A DNA stretch of 64,000 bases from Mesorhizobium sp. M8A.F.Ca.ET.218.01.1.1 (GCF_004791165.1 NZ_SRUZ01000004.1:62001-126000), one strand, 5' to 3'. Positions 47,529 through 56,969 are shown, counted from the stretch's first letter. The notes: generated by a model from the sequence alone, not told the origin. A program made the numbers and translations.

Positions 47529-47556
47529 GGCTGCTGACACGGTTCTGTCAGCAGCC
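47529..47556. other. Perfect 11-bp hairpin downstream of the MFS gene
   Basis: GGCTGCTGACA-CGGTTC-TGTCAGCAGCC, lying 38 bases past the MFS stop on the minus strand. No U-tract follows on either strand, so a factor-independent terminator is doubtful; an RNA processing or stability element is possible. Confidence 0.55.
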
Positions 47557-47593
47557 TGTCGCTGGGCAGTGCCGATAAGCGACGGGTTGGGCT

Positions 47594-48772
47594 CTACAGC
47601 AGGATCTTGCGAACGAGCCTGAAGCAGACCAGGGCGATGTAGGCGCCGAAGAAAAGGCCGAGCGACCAGCCGAAGCCGGAAGGCCCGAAACTGTCCATGC
47701 CGATGCCGATCGCCTGCGGCCCAAGCACCATCCCGACGCCATAGCACAGCACGAAAGCAGCATTGGCCGACGCCAGTTCGTGGCCGGAGAGCTGCGATCC
47801 GAGATGGGCAAGACCGATCGTGTACATGGCAGCAACGACACCGCCCCACACGAAGAGAAGCGCTGCCATCAAATGCCAGTTCGCGGCAAAGAACGGCATG
47901 AATATCGTGCCGACGAGACCAACCGTGGCACAGGCGAGCAGCAGATAGCGCCGGTCCGAGACGCGGTCGCTGATCATGCCGATCGGGATCTGCAACAGCA
48001 CATTGCCAAGGCCGATCATGGTCAGCAGCAACGCCGCGTCGGCCTCGGAATATCCGATGCGGTTGCCATAGACCGGGAACAGCGCGAAGCCGCCGGTCTC
48101 GACCGCGCCGAACACCAGCACGGCGAAAGTCGCGGTCGGCACCAGCCAGATGTAGCGCAGGAAGTGGCTGGTCTCGCTCTCCGCCACGATGGTAGGGCTT
48201 TCGTTGCGGGCGGCCAGAACCGGTATGGCGGCGAGCGTCACCAGGGCGATGATGACGCCAAACGGCCTGAAGCCGGAACTGCCGAGATGGGCGAACAGCC
48301 ACGGCCCTGCGGCAAAGCCGAGCGACAGGACGGTGGCGTAGATGCCAAGCACAAGGCCGCGCCGGTGCGGCGGCGCCGATGTGCTGATCCAGAATTCCGA
48401 CAGGATGAACAGCACCGTCAGCGCGATGTGCAGCACGACGCGCAGCGGAAACCACATCCAGAAATCAGGCGCGAAATGGAAACCGACGAAAGCCAGCGCG
48501 CCGGTAGCAATCATGGCGATCATGGTCCAGGCGACGCCAAAGCGCATGGCGAGCGGCGTGGCGAGCGGCGCCCCGGCGATCGAGGCCAGGCCGGCGACGG
48601 CCGTGTTGAGGCCGATCATCGAGGCCGAATGGCCGCGTGTTTCCAGGATGACGCTGAGCAGCGGCATGCCGAGGCCGATGGCAATGCCGACGACGCTGAT
48701 CGACGAGATCGCCGCCACCATCGGCAGCCAGTGTACGCGTTCGTCGCCCTGTGGTTGGGTATCGACCGTCAT
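47594..48772 (-). CDS. MFS transporter
   Basis: 392-residue major facilitator with about twelve hydrophobic segments. The first half carries GLNTAVAGLASIAGAPLATP and PHRRGLVLGIYATVLSLGFA; the second half carries IGMISDRVSDRRYLLLACA, the MFS motif A equivalent between TM8 and TM9. Substrate unknown. ATG 48772 was preferred; the longer frame to 48856 runs into the intergenic repeat. A palindromic repeat lies just upstream, between it and the Nudix gene on the same strand. Confidence 0.9.
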   Translation of the reverse strand: MTVDTQPQGDERVHWLPMVAAISSISVVGIAIGLGMPLLSVILETRGHSASMIGLNTAVAGLASIAGAPLATPLAMRFGVAWTMIAMIATGALAFVGFHFAPDFWMWFPLRVVLHIALTVLFILSEFWISTSAPPHRRGLVLGIYATVLSLGFAAGPWLFAHLGSSGFRPFGVIIALVTLAAIPVLAARNESPTIVAESETSHFLRYIWLVPTATFAVLVFGAVETGGFALFPVYGNRIGYSEADAALLLTMIGLGNVLLQIPIGMISDRVSDRRYLLLACATVGLVGTIFMPFFAANWHLMAALLFVWGGVVAAMYTIGLAHLGSQLSGHELASANAAFVLCYGVGMVLGPQAIGIGMDSFGPSGFGWSLGLFFGAYIALVCFRLVRKILL

Positions 48773-48805
48773 GAGATGCTGAATACTCTGTCTGTTTGAT
48801 CTTAC

Positions 48806-48873
48806 GCAATTCCCAAGGGCAAGTGCTTCGCTCTTGTCCCGGGAAAACCGGGTCACACTTTTCCTGGAATTGC
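48806..48873. repeat. Dispersed palindromic repeat, GCAATTCC arms
   Basis: Starts GCAATTCCCAAGGGC and ends CACTTTTCCTGGAATTGC. Read on the complement it is GCAATTCCAGGAAAAGTGTG, then CCCGGTTTTCCCGGG and, after a 26-base insertion-like stretch, GGGAATTGC. It is the same family as 63680-63721, in opposite orientation and longer. It separates the Nudix and MFS genes. Confidence 0.75.
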
Positions 48874-48874
48874 T

Positions 48875-49606
48875 CTAGAGAAGTTCGCGGGTGAAGCGGT
48901 TGCGGACAAGCCGGTAGAAGGGGACGGGGCCACCCGGACGCAGCAGCGGATCGTGGGCGAGCCGCCTTTCCAACTCGTCCAGGATCATTCGGGTGATGTC
49001 GGGTATATCAGCCTGCTTGGCCTTGGCGAGCGGCAGCCAGACCAGTTCCTCCAGCTCGTTGGTCGGGCCGCCATCGGGCAATTCGATGGCGACGTCGCCA
49101 CGCCAGGCGCTGAAGAAGCGGGTGTCGAATCGGCGCACCCGGTTCGGCGGCGTGATGGCGCGCGCGACGAAGCGCAACGCCTCCAGCGACGGTGCCACGC
49201 CATGTTCGACGAAACCCTGCCAGTCGCGCCTGGTCGTCGCAAAGGCGCCTTTGCGGCCGATCAGCAGGCCGGCTTCCTCATAGGTTTCGCGGACCGCCGA
49301 CAAAGCGATGGCACGGGCTCGGGCGTGGCTGGTGCGGCCGGGGCCGGCCGTCAGCTTGGCTTCTTCGTGCTGGTTAAGGGCGGTCGCCGTCGGGATGCGG
49401 CTGTCGGCAGGGTCGGTACGGCCGCCCGGGAAAACGAATTTCCCTGGCATGAAGGCGTGCGCGGCGTGGCGGCGTCCCATCAGCACCAGGACGTCGTCGC
49501 CTTTGCGGTCGAGCAGGATGAGCGTCGCGGCATCACGCGGACGCAGGGGCCGGCCGTCATGCACGGCCAGGCCCTTGTCGATCTTGTCGACGTCCGCCTT
49601 GGTCAT
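48875..49606 (-). CDS. Nudix hydrolase
   Basis: 243 residues. The Nudix box appears as ALSAVRETYEEAGLLIG near 105-121 (REtyEEaG core). The upstream glycine/glutamate half is partly disturbed by an inserted stretch between FVFPGGRTD and RARAIAL. Substrate unknown; NUDT7/CoA-type and NUDT19-type hydrolases have similar long insertions. GGAAG precedes ATG 49606; the ATG at 49615 lacks a ribosome site. Downstream neighbour is the MFS gene. Confidence 0.88.
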   Translation of the reverse strand: MTKADVDKIDKGLAVHDGRPLRPRDAATLILLDRKGDDVLVLMGRRHAAHAFMPGKFVFPGGRTDPADSRIPTATALNQHEEAKLTAGPGRTSHARARAIALSAVRETYEEAGLLIGRKGAFATTRRDWQGFVEHGVAPSLEALRFVARAITPPNRVRRFDTRFFSAWRGDVAIELPDGGPTNELEELVWLPLAKAKQADIPDITRMILDELERRLAHDPLLRPGGPVPFYRLVRNRFTRELL

Positions 49607-49688
49607 AGCTTCCATGCGCGGGACCTAGCGGAAACTTCTTGCATGCGAAAGTGGCCTTAACGATTGGCATGTTGCGCCAGCCAACACC

Positions 49689-50123
49689 TCAGGCCCCGGG
49701 ATGCGGCTCGATCACATCCTTTTCGCCACCAAATCCGTGCATATAGAACGCCCATTGCAATCCGATGACGGCGCCTTTGACAGGCTGCAGCAACGCGATC
49801 GAGAGAAGGATGGTCAAGGGCACCCAGATGAGGATGTGTTGCCAGGTGGAGAGCGTCGAGGTCGCCTCGACACCCATGAAGGCGCCGAGCACGATGTGGC
49901 CGACGATGACGATGACGAGATAGGCGGGCAAATCGTCGGCGCGATGGTGATGAATCTCCTCGCCGCAGACGCTGCAGGTTTCGACGGTCTTGGTGAAGCC
50001 GCGGAACAGCTTGCCTTCGCCGCAATTCGGGCAGCGGCCCAAGAGCCCCCGCTTCATCGCCGTCCACAATGGGCGGGCAATCCGGCCCGAGTGATGTTCG
50101 CCACCAAAAACCTGTTGTTCCAT
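49689..50123 (-). CDS. DUF983 family zinc-finger membrane protein
   Basis: 144 residues. A Cys4 zinc motif, CPNCGEGKLF and CSVCGEE (near 31-55), precedes two membrane segments (about 67-90 and 97-118). This is the DUF983 architecture; function unknown. Its ATG overlaps the rnr stop by one base, so it is coupled to RNase R expression. Confidence 0.9.
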   Translation of the reverse strand: MEQQVFGGEHHSGRIARPLWTAMKRGLLGRCPNCGEGKLFRGFTKTVETCSVCGEEIHHHRADDLPAYLVIVIVGHIVLGAFMGVEATSTLSTWQHILIWVPLTILLSIALLQPVKGAVIGLQWAFYMHGFGGEKDVIEPHPGA

Positions 50124-52429
50124 TATCGTCTCCTGCCGCGCGACCCCGGTCGCGATTGCGACGCACGGGCGCGGCCCTTAGCCTTGTGAAACGACCTGCT
50201 GGAGCCTGGCAGGGGCTTTGGGTCGGTCAACATCTCGAAGCGCATCGCGCCGGCCATTGGCGCCACCTCGACGAGCCGGACCTCGACGCGGTCCGCCAGT
50301 TGGTAGCCTTTGCCCGAGCGTTCTCCGAACAGGGAGCGGGCCGTTTCGTCGTATATATAGTAATCGCCGCCCAGAGTTGACACCGGGATGAAACCATCGG
50401 CGCCATACTGCGGCAATTGGACAAAAAGTCCTGATTTGGTGACGCCGGAGATGCGGGCATCGAAGCGGTCGTCGATGCGCTCCGCGAGATAGGCGGAGAT
50501 CAGCCGGTCGACCGTGTCGCGCTCGGCAGCCATTGCGCGCCGTTCCGTGCCGGAGATCAGCACCGCAACGTCTTCGAGGCGCGCCTCCTCATCTTGCGTC
50601 AATCCTCCGGGGCCAAGACCCAGTGCGGCAATAAGCCCGCGATGGACGATCAGGTCGGCGTAGCGGCGGATCGGCGAGGTGAAATGCGCGTAGCGCCTGA
50701 GGTTGAGGCCGAAATGGCCGATGTTCTTGGGTGAATATTCGGCCTGGCTCTGCGAGCGCAGCACCACTTCGTTGACCAGCGCCTCATTGTCGGCGCCGCG
50801 TACGCGGTCCAGGATGCCGTTGAACTGGCTGGGCCGCATCTGGGCGCCGCGTGCCAGTGACAGGCTAAGCGTCTGCAGGAATTCGCGCAGCGATTCCTGT
50901 TTGGCCAGCGACGGCGCGTCGTGGATGCGGTAGACCAGCGCCTGCTTTTTGCCCTCCAGCGTTTCGGCCGCGGCGACATTGGCCTGGATCATGAACTCTT
51001 CGATCAGCTTGTGGGCGTCGAGCCGCTCCGGCACGATGACGCGGTCGACCGTGCCATCCGGTTTGAGCAGGATCTTGCGCTCCGGCAGGTCGAGTTCGAG
51101 CGGCTGGCGGCTGTCGCGGCCGCGCTTGAGGATAGCGTAGGCGTCCCACAACGGCCTCAGCACCGTGTCGAGGATCGGGCCGGTCTTGTCGTCCGGCACG
51201 CCGTCGATCGCCGCCTGGGCTTGGCTGTAGGCGAGCTTGGCCGCCGACTTCATCATGACGCGGTGAAAGGAATGCCTGATCTTGCGGCCATCGGCGGAGA
51301 AGGTCATGCGCACCGCTAGCGCCGGGCGATCCTGGCCCTCGCGCAGCGAGCAGAGATCGTTGGAGATGCGCTCGGGCAGCATCGGCACGACGCGATCCGG
51401 GAAATAAACCGAATTGCCACGCTTCAGGGCCTCGCGGTCGAGCGCCGTGCCGTAGCGGACATAGGCGGCGACATCGGCGATCGCGACGGTGGCGATAAAG
51501 CCGCCGAGATTTCTCTCGTCGAGGTCAGGGGTGGCGAAGACGGCGTCGTCATGGTCCTTGGCATCAGCCGGATCGATGGTCACCAGGGGCAGGTCGCGCC
51601 AGTCCTCGCGATGGGCAAGCGTCGCCGGCTTGACGGCTTCGGATTCGGCTATCACCTCGGCCGGGAAGATATGCGGAATGTCGTGCGCGTGGATGGCGAT
51701 CATCGAGACCGCCTTTTCGCTCGTCAGCGAACCCAGCACGTTGAGCACCTTGGCTCTCGGCAGCCCATAACGCGAGGCTCGCGCGGGCTCGACCTCGACA
51801 AGGTCGCCGTTTTTGGCGCCGTTCTGGAATTCCTTGTCGACGATCAGCTCGGGCTGGCGCCGTTCCACCGGCTCGATGCGGAAGCTGCCGTCCTGAAGCA
51901 CGCGAAAGACACCGAGGACGGCATCCGTGCGCTTCTCGAAGATCTTCATCACCCGGCCGGTATAGGCAGGCCCTGACGGATCGTCGGTCGGGAAGGTCTT
52001 GGCCAGCACACGGTCGCCGATGCCCGGCGCCGGTCCGTTCCCCCCGCGCGAAACACGGATCGAGACCACGGGAGGTTCGCCCGGGCCGACCGCTTCGGCC
52101 GGATGCGCCAGCAAGACCCCGTCGCCATCGCGGCCAAAGATGTCGAGCACTGCGACATGGGGCAGGGCGCCGACGCGGGCCAGCCGCTTGCGTTCCTTGG
52201 TCAGAACGCCTTCGTCCTGCAGGTCGCGCAGGAGATCCTTTAGCCAGATTCGGTCGTCGCCGCGCAGCGCGAACGCCTTCGCGATATCGCGCTTTCCGGC
52301 ACGATCGGGGTTTTCGGCGATGTAGCGCAGGATTTCATCGCGCGAGGGCCGGTAATCGTCCTTGACCTTGGCCCTGGTGTCGGCGGTGCGCGGATCGCCG
52401 TGGCTTCTTCCGGTGATCCTGCGCGCCAC
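50123..52429 (-). CDS. rnr: Ribonuclease R
   Basis: 768-residue 3'-5' exoribonuclease that degrades structured RNA. It has an N-terminal helix-turn-helix and cold-shock regions, then the RNB catalytic domain with DPADAKDHDDAV near 290, TVAIADVAAYVRYG, FMIQANVAAAETL and HFTSPIRRYADLIVHR. An S1 domain (about 650-730) and a basic tail SFHKAKGRARAS follow. It begins six bases after the topA stop, and DUF983 overlaps its end, forming topA-rnr-DUF983. Confidence 0.96.
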   Translation of the reverse strand: MARRITGRSHGDPRTADTRAKVKDDYRPSRDEILRYIAENPDRAGKRDIAKAFALRGDDRIWLKDLLRDLQDEGVLTKERKRLARVGALPHVAVLDIFGRDGDGVLLAHPAEAVGPGEPPVVSIRVSRGGNGPAPGIGDRVLAKTFPTDDPSGPAYTGRVMKIFEKRTDAVLGVFRVLQDGSFRIEPVERRQPELIVDKEFQNGAKNGDLVEVEPARASRYGLPRAKVLNVLGSLTSEKAVSMIAIHAHDIPHIFPAEVIAESEAVKPATLAHREDWRDLPLVTIDPADAKDHDDAVFATPDLDERNLGGFIATVAIADVAAYVRYGTALDREALKRGNSVYFPDRVVPMLPERISNDLCSLREGQDRPALAVRMTFSADGRKIRHSFHRVMMKSAAKLAYSQAQAAIDGVPDDKTGPILDTVLRPLWDAYAILKRGRDSRQPLELDLPERKILLKPDGTVDRVIVPERLDAHKLIEEFMIQANVAAAETLEGKKQALVYRIHDAPSLAKQESLREFLQTLSLSLARGAQMRPSQFNGILDRVRGADNEALVNEVVLRSQSQAEYSPKNIGHFGLNLRRYAHFTSPIRRYADLIVHRGLIAALGLGPGGLTQDEEARLEDVAVLISGTERRAMAAERDTVDRLISAYLAERIDDRFDARISGVTKSGLFVQLPQYGADGFIPVSTLGGDYYIYDETARSLFGERSGKGYQLADRVEVRLVEVAPMAGAMRFEMLTDPKPLPGSSRSFHKAKGRARASQSRPGSRGRRR

Positions 52430-52435
52430 GCCGTC

Positions 52436-55072
52436 CTATCCTTTTTTCTTCGCGGCCGGCTTCTTGGCGGCTGCCTTCTTGGTCGTGGTTTTCTTGGTTG
52501 TGGGGGCCTTGGCCGCGGCCGCCTTGCGGAACGGCTTCTTGCCACCGCCGCCCTTGGCTTCCTTCTCGGCAATCAGCGCCAGCGCATCCTCGACGGTCAC
52601 CGATTGCGGATCCTTGCCCTTGGGCAGCGTGGCGTTGACCTTGCCGAAATTGACATAAGGGCCGTATTTGCCGTCGCGCACGACGATCTTGCCGCCGCCG
52701 TCCGGATGGTCGCCAAGCTCCTTCAGGGCTGCCGGCGTGCCGCCGTTGCGGCCGCCCTTGCCCTTCGACTGCTTCTCGGCAATCACGGTGACCGCGCGGT
52801 TGAGGCCGATCGAGAACACGTCCTCGATGCTGTCGAGATTGGCGTAGGTGCCATCGTGCAGCACGAATGGGCCGTAGCGGCCAAGACCGGCCGAGATCAT
52901 CTTGCCGCTTTCCGGATGCTGCCCCACGTCGCGCGGCAGCGCCAGCAAGGCGAGCGCCTTCTCGTGATCTATGGATTCAGGCGTCCAGCCCTTGGGCAGG
53001 CTCGATCGCTTGGCTTCCTTGCCGTCACCGCGCTGGATGTAGGGGCCGAAGCGGCCCGAGCGCAGCGTGATTTCCTCGGCCGTATAAGGATCCTTGCCAA
53101 GCAGCTTGGTGCCGTCCTCGCCACCGCCGTTCTCCCCATTGGGATTGGCGGCGTCGCCGAGCTGGCGGGTGAAGGAGCATTCGGGATAGTTCGAGCAGCC
53201 GACGAAGGCGCCGAACTTGCCGAGCTTCAGCGACAGATTGCCGGTGCCGCATTTCGGGCAGATACGCGGATTGGAGCCGTCCTCGCGGGCAGGGAAAACC
53301 AGCGGCGCCAGTTCTTCGTTCAGCGCATCGAGCACGTCGGTGACGCGCAGCTCCTTGATGTCGGCGACGGCACCGGAAAAATCCTTCCAGAAGTCCCGCA
53401 GCACGTCCTTCCAGGCGAGCTTGCCGTCGGAAATCTCGTCGAGCTTTTCCTCCAGCGAGGCGGTGAAGTCGTATTCGACATAGCGCTCGAAGAAGCTTTC
53501 GAGGAAGGCCGACAGCAGGCGGCCCTTGGCCTGCGGCACCAGCCGGCGCTTGTCGATCGTGACATAATCACGGTCCTCGAGCGTCTTCAGGATCGCCGTA
53601 TAGGTAGAGGGACGGCCGATGCCGAGTTCTTCCAGCTTCTTGATCAGCGACGCCTCGGAGTAGCGCGGCGGCGGCTCGGTTGTGTGCTGGGTGGCATTGA
53701 TTGCGCGGCGGGCAAGCTGCTCGCCGGCGCGGATTTCGGGTAGACGGCGGTTTTCCTCGTCTTCCGCGTCGTCGTCCTTCTGGTCGGTGTAGGCGGCGAT
53801 GAAGCCATCGAAGCGGACGACCGAGCCAACGGCGCGGAGCTCGGCGGTGCGGGCGCCGTTCAGCGCCTCGATTTCGACGGTGGTGCGCTCGATCTCGGCC
53901 GACTGCATCTGGCTGGCGATGGCGCGCTTCCAGATGAGTTCATAGAGCCGTGCCTGGTCGGCATCGAGATATTGCCGGACCGACGCCGGGGTGCGCATGA
54001 AATCCGTCGGCCGGATCGCTTCGTGCGCTTCCTGGGCGTTCTTGGCCTTGGCGGTGTATTGGCGCGGCTTTTCCGGCAGGTATTTCGGGCCGAATTCCTT
54101 GGCGATGGCGTCGCGAGCGGCGTCGATCGCCTCGGGGGCCATCTGCACGCCGTCGGTTCGCATATAGGTGATGAGGCCGGCGGTCTCGCCGCCAATGTCC
54201 ATGCCTTCATAGAGCCGCTGCGCCACCTGCATGGTACGCGTGGCCGAGAAGCCGAGCCCCGACGAGGCGGCCTGCTGCAGCGTCGAGGTGGTGAAGGGCG
54301 GGCCGGGGTTGCGCTTCGTCGGCTTGGCTTCGACGGACAGCGCCTTGAAGGTAGCCCCCTCGAGCATCGCCTTGATGTCGTCGGCCTGCGCCTTGTTGGC
54401 AATGTCGAGCTTTTGCAGCTTCTTGCGCTCGAATGCGGTCAGGCGGGCTTCGAAGGTCTCGTTGCGCGGTGTGCCGAGGATGGCAGCGATCTGCCAATAT
54501 TCCTCGCGGATGAAGCGTTCGATTTCGGATTCGCGGTCGCAGACCAGGCGCAGCGCCACCGACTGGACGCGGCCGGCGGAGCGGGCGCCCGGCAATTTGC
54601 GCCACAGCACCGGCGACAGCGTGAAGCCGACGAGATAGTCCAGCGCCCGGCGGGCGAGATAGGCATCGACGAGAGGCGCATCGATCTGGCGCGGATTGGC
54701 CATCGCCTCCAGCACCGACGCCTTGGTGATGGCGTTGAAGACGACGCGGCTGACGGGCTTGTCCTTCAGCGCGCGCTTCTGCTTGAGCACCTCCAGCACA
54801 TGCCAGGAGATAGCCTCGCCTTCGCGATCCGGGTCGGTGGCGAGGATCAGGCCGTCGGCATCCTTGACCGCATTGGCGATGTCGGTAAGGCGCTTGCCCG
54901 AGGCGGTGTCGACCGCCCAGGACATCGCGAAATCCTCATCCGGGCGCACCGAGCCATCCTTGGCCGGCAAATCGCGGACGTGGCCGAACGAGGCAAGAAC
55001 CTTGTAGTTCCTGCCGAGGTATTTGTTGATTGTCTTCGCCTTGGCCGGCGATTCGACGACGACGACGTCCAT
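52436..55072 (-). CDS. topA: DNA topoisomerase I
   Basis: Type IA topoisomerase that relaxes negative supercoils, 878 residues. TOPRIM domain 1-125 (VESPAKAKTINKYLG, ATDPDREGEAISWH), active-site Tyr303 in GLITYMRTDG. After about 590 come one full Cys4 zinc finger (CPKCGTG and CSNYPEC) and several TopA C-terminal repeats without complete cysteines (GRFGPYIQRGDG, GRYGPFVLHDGTY, GKYGPYVNFGK). It ends in an Ala/Lys-rich tail. It heads the topA-rnr-DUF983 group. dprA, often next to topA, is not here. Confidence 0.97.
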   Translation of the reverse strand: MDVVVVESPAKAKTINKYLGRNYKVLASFGHVRDLPAKDGSVRPDEDFAMSWAVDTASGKRLTDIANAVKDADGLILATDPDREGEAISWHVLEVLKQKRALKDKPVSRVVFNAITKASVLEAMANPRQIDAPLVDAYLARRALDYLVGFTLSPVLWRKLPGARSAGRVQSVALRLVCDRESEIERFIREEYWQIAAILGTPRNETFEARLTAFERKKLQKLDIANKAQADDIKAMLEGATFKALSVEAKPTKRNPGPPFTTSTLQQAASSGLGFSATRTMQVAQRLYEGMDIGGETAGLITYMRTDGVQMAPEAIDAARDAIAKEFGPKYLPEKPRQYTAKAKNAQEAHEAIRPTDFMRTPASVRQYLDADQARLYELIWKRAIASQMQSAEIERTTVEIEALNGARTAELRAVGSVVRFDGFIAAYTDQKDDDAEDEENRRLPEIRAGEQLARRAINATQHTTEPPPRYSEASLIKKLEELGIGRPSTYTAILKTLEDRDYVTIDKRRLVPQAKGRLLSAFLESFFERYVEYDFTASLEEKLDEISDGKLAWKDVLRDFWKDFSGAVADIKELRVTDVLDALNEELAPLVFPAREDGSNPRICPKCGTGNLSLKLGKFGAFVGCSNYPECSFTRQLGDAANPNGENGGGEDGTKLLGKDPYTAEEITLRSGRFGPYIQRGDGKEAKRSSLPKGWTPESIDHEKALALLALPRDVGQHPESGKMISAGLGRYGPFVLHDGTYANLDSIEDVFSIGLNRAVTVIAEKQSKGKGGRNGGTPAALKELGDHPDGGGKIVVRDGKYGPYVNFGKVNATLPKGKDPQSVTVEDALALIAEKEAKGGGGKKPFRKAAAAKAPTTKKTTTKKAAAKKPAAKKKG

Positions 55073-55438
55073 GAGGTCTCATATCAGCTGTGATGCGGCA
55101 GAAGAATTCCGCTGCGCGCGACGAAATCTCGGTTCTGTTCGTCGCTCACATGGCCGCGCTTTTGCATCCGGTCAAGGGGAAGGGGCCAAATTGCGGGGGT
55201 GCCGCCAGCAATACACTCTAAGAGTGTATGGAGAAATCACAGAATTTCGGTCAGGCTGGATGATCGTCACCAGTCTCGAAAGATGACCCGGTTCATTTTT
55301 CGGTGAGTCGAGGAAAGATCCGCCGGAATGCCGGACCGGGGCGCGCCATGGTTCACAAAAAAGCCAATCGCCGGATCGGGCAAGGATGCCGGCGACCAAC
55401 CCATGTCCCCCAGCGGGCAGGATATGGCGTTGAGGGGT
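55073..55438. promoter_or_regulatory. 366-base gap upstream of topA with an operator-like palindrome at 55211-55229
   Basis: No gene is supported here on either strand. The notable feature is a perfect palindrome, ATACACTCT-A-AGAGTGTAT (55211-55229), about 140 bases upstream of the topA start. It is AT-richer than its surroundings and looks like the binding site of a homodimeric repressor. Confidence 0.55.
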
Positions 55439-55816
55439 TCAGTCGGCTTTGGCGATGTGCCAGACGCCGGCGACGCCATCGCCGCTCACATCTCCGGCTT
55501 TCTTGTCCTTGATGAAGGTGTAGACCGGCTTGCCGTCATAGGCCCACATCTTGGTGCCGTCGGTGCGCTTGACGGTCGTCCATCCTTCGGAGGCCTTTGC
55601 GCCGGCTTCGGCCTTCAACGGTGGCCAGTTCGCGGCGCATTTGTCGTCGCAGTTCGACTTGCCCTTCTCATCCTTGTCGTAGGTATAAAGCGTCATGCCC
55701 TTGGCGTTGGTGTAGATCTTGGTGCCTCCGACATTGGCTTCCTTCCACGCATCGGCGGCGAGGGATGCGACGGTGCTGAGCAAAAGCGCGGCTAGCCCTA
55801 CAGTTATGGTCTTCAT
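55439..55816 (-). CDS. Exported COG4315-type protein with Yx(FWY)xxD repeats
   Basis: 125-residue exported protein: signal peptide KTITVGLAALLLSTVASLAADA, then two copies of the secreted repeat (PF03640 type): LYTYDKDEKGKSNC near 44-57 and VYTFIKDKKAGDV near 96-108. One Cys pair, SNCDDKC, lies between them. No lipobox. Function unknown. The 283 bases between it and the divergent gene at 56100 hold no other gene; promoters for both are expected there. Confidence 0.9.
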   Translation of the reverse strand: MKTITVGLAALLLSTVASLAADAWKEANVGGTKIYTNAKGMTLYTYDKDEKGKSNCDDKCAANWPPLKAEAGAKASEGWTTVKRTDGTKMWAYDGKPVYTFIKDKKAGDVSGDGVAGVWHIAKAD

Positions 55817-56099
55817 GGAAATCTCCCTGGCTAATATGTGGAGGTGCGCGGGAAATCGCGGCCTCGTCGTGTCAACGCCTGCCGGTCGGGTTTTCTTCCC
55901 GAGAGGCTTGAGGACATTGGCAGCTGGCGGGCCTCGTTGCCCGTAACAATTCTCTCGGTTCGGTCGTACTAAGATGGGTGGCGCAGCTGAATTCGGGGCG
56001 AGTGCGATTGCCCGAACGGCGACCGGTTGCCACACATTGGTGATTGGCGCACAGGTCGGCGCGTCGCTATATCGGCGCCGGAACAGTAGGAGCTTTGGA

Positions 56100-56846
56100 A
56101 TGGCATTGGACATCGGCTATGTCAGCGCGGTCGGGGCGGGGGCCATCTCGTTCCTGTCGCCATGCGTGCTGCCGCTGGTGCCGCCCTATCTCTGCTACAT
56201 GGCCGGCATATCGGTCGACGATTTCCGCGGCAATGCGGGCGCGACCGCAAGTCAGGGCGCACGCGGCGCGCTGCTCTACTCCTCGATCGCCTTCGTGCTC
56301 GGCTTTTCGACCGTGTTCGTCGCGCTCGGCGCCGGCGCCTCGACCATCGGCCGGCTGCTGCGCGTCTGGCAGGAGCCGCTGGCGATGGGCGCCGGGGTGC
56401 TGATCATCCTGATGGGCCTGAATTTTCTGGGCATCCTGCGCATCCCCTTGTTGTCGCGCGAGGCGCGCTTCCAGTCGCAGGGCAAGCCGGCCAGCGCCGT
56501 CGCCGCCTATGTCATGGGCCTTGCCTTCGCCTTCGGCTGGACGCCCTGCATCGGCCCGGTGCTGGGACCGATCCTGACGCTGGCCGGCGGTCGTGAAACC
56601 GTGGGCGAGGGCGCGCTGCTGCTCGCCGCCTATTCGCTCGGCCTCGGCATCCCGTTCCTGATCGCCGCGCTGTTCTCCGGCGCTTTCATGCGCTTCCTCG
56701 GCAAATTCCGCGTCCATCTCGGCCGCGTCGAAAAGGCGATCGGCGCGCTGCTGGTCGTCGCCGGCGTGTTTTTCCTCACCGGCGGCGTGCAGGCGGTGTC
56801 TTATTGGCTGCTGGAGAATTTTCCGCTGCTGGGGCGGCTGGGGTAA
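56100..56846 (+). CDS. ccdA: Cytochrome c biogenesis protein CcdA
   Basis: 248-residue membrane thiol-disulfide carrier that passes reducing power across the inner membrane for cytochrome c maturation and related thiol pathways. About six membrane segments. The redox cysteines lie in FLSPCVLPLVPPY near 20-23 and FGWTPCIGPVLGP near 142-147, each in the Pro-rich setting typical of CcdA. TAGGAG precedes ATG 56100; the frame upstream to 55974 is not coding. No thioredoxin-like partner is adjacent. Confidence 0.92.
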   Translation: MALDIGYVSAVGAGAISFLSPCVLPLVPPYLCYMAGISVDDFRGNAGATASQGARGALLYSSIAFVLGFSTVFVALGAGASTIGRLLRVWQEPLAMGAGVLIILMGLNFLGILRIPLLSREARFQSQGKPASAVAAYVMGLAFAFGWTPCIGPVLGPILTLAGGRETVGEGALLLAAYSLGLGIPFLIAALFSGAFMRFLGKFRVHLGRVEKAIGALLVVAGVFFLTGGVQAVSYWLLENFPLLGRLG

Positions 56847-56969
56847 GCCTACTGATTAGAAGTCAGTTGCTCTTCCGTCTGCATCTCACCGGAATTTAAC
56901 CGCATTGGTGCAGCATCGCGCCACTGCTAGCATGATTTGATTCCCAACCCTTTTCATATGGTTGCATTC

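Noticed and set aside
55172..55399. 75-codon minus frame between topA and the COG4315 gene
   Set aside because: Includes the palindrome, lacks a ribosome site and gives a product without recognisable features.
55073..55438. dprA, often next to topA in related bacteria
   Set aside because: No Rossmann-like DprA sequence can be read on either strand.
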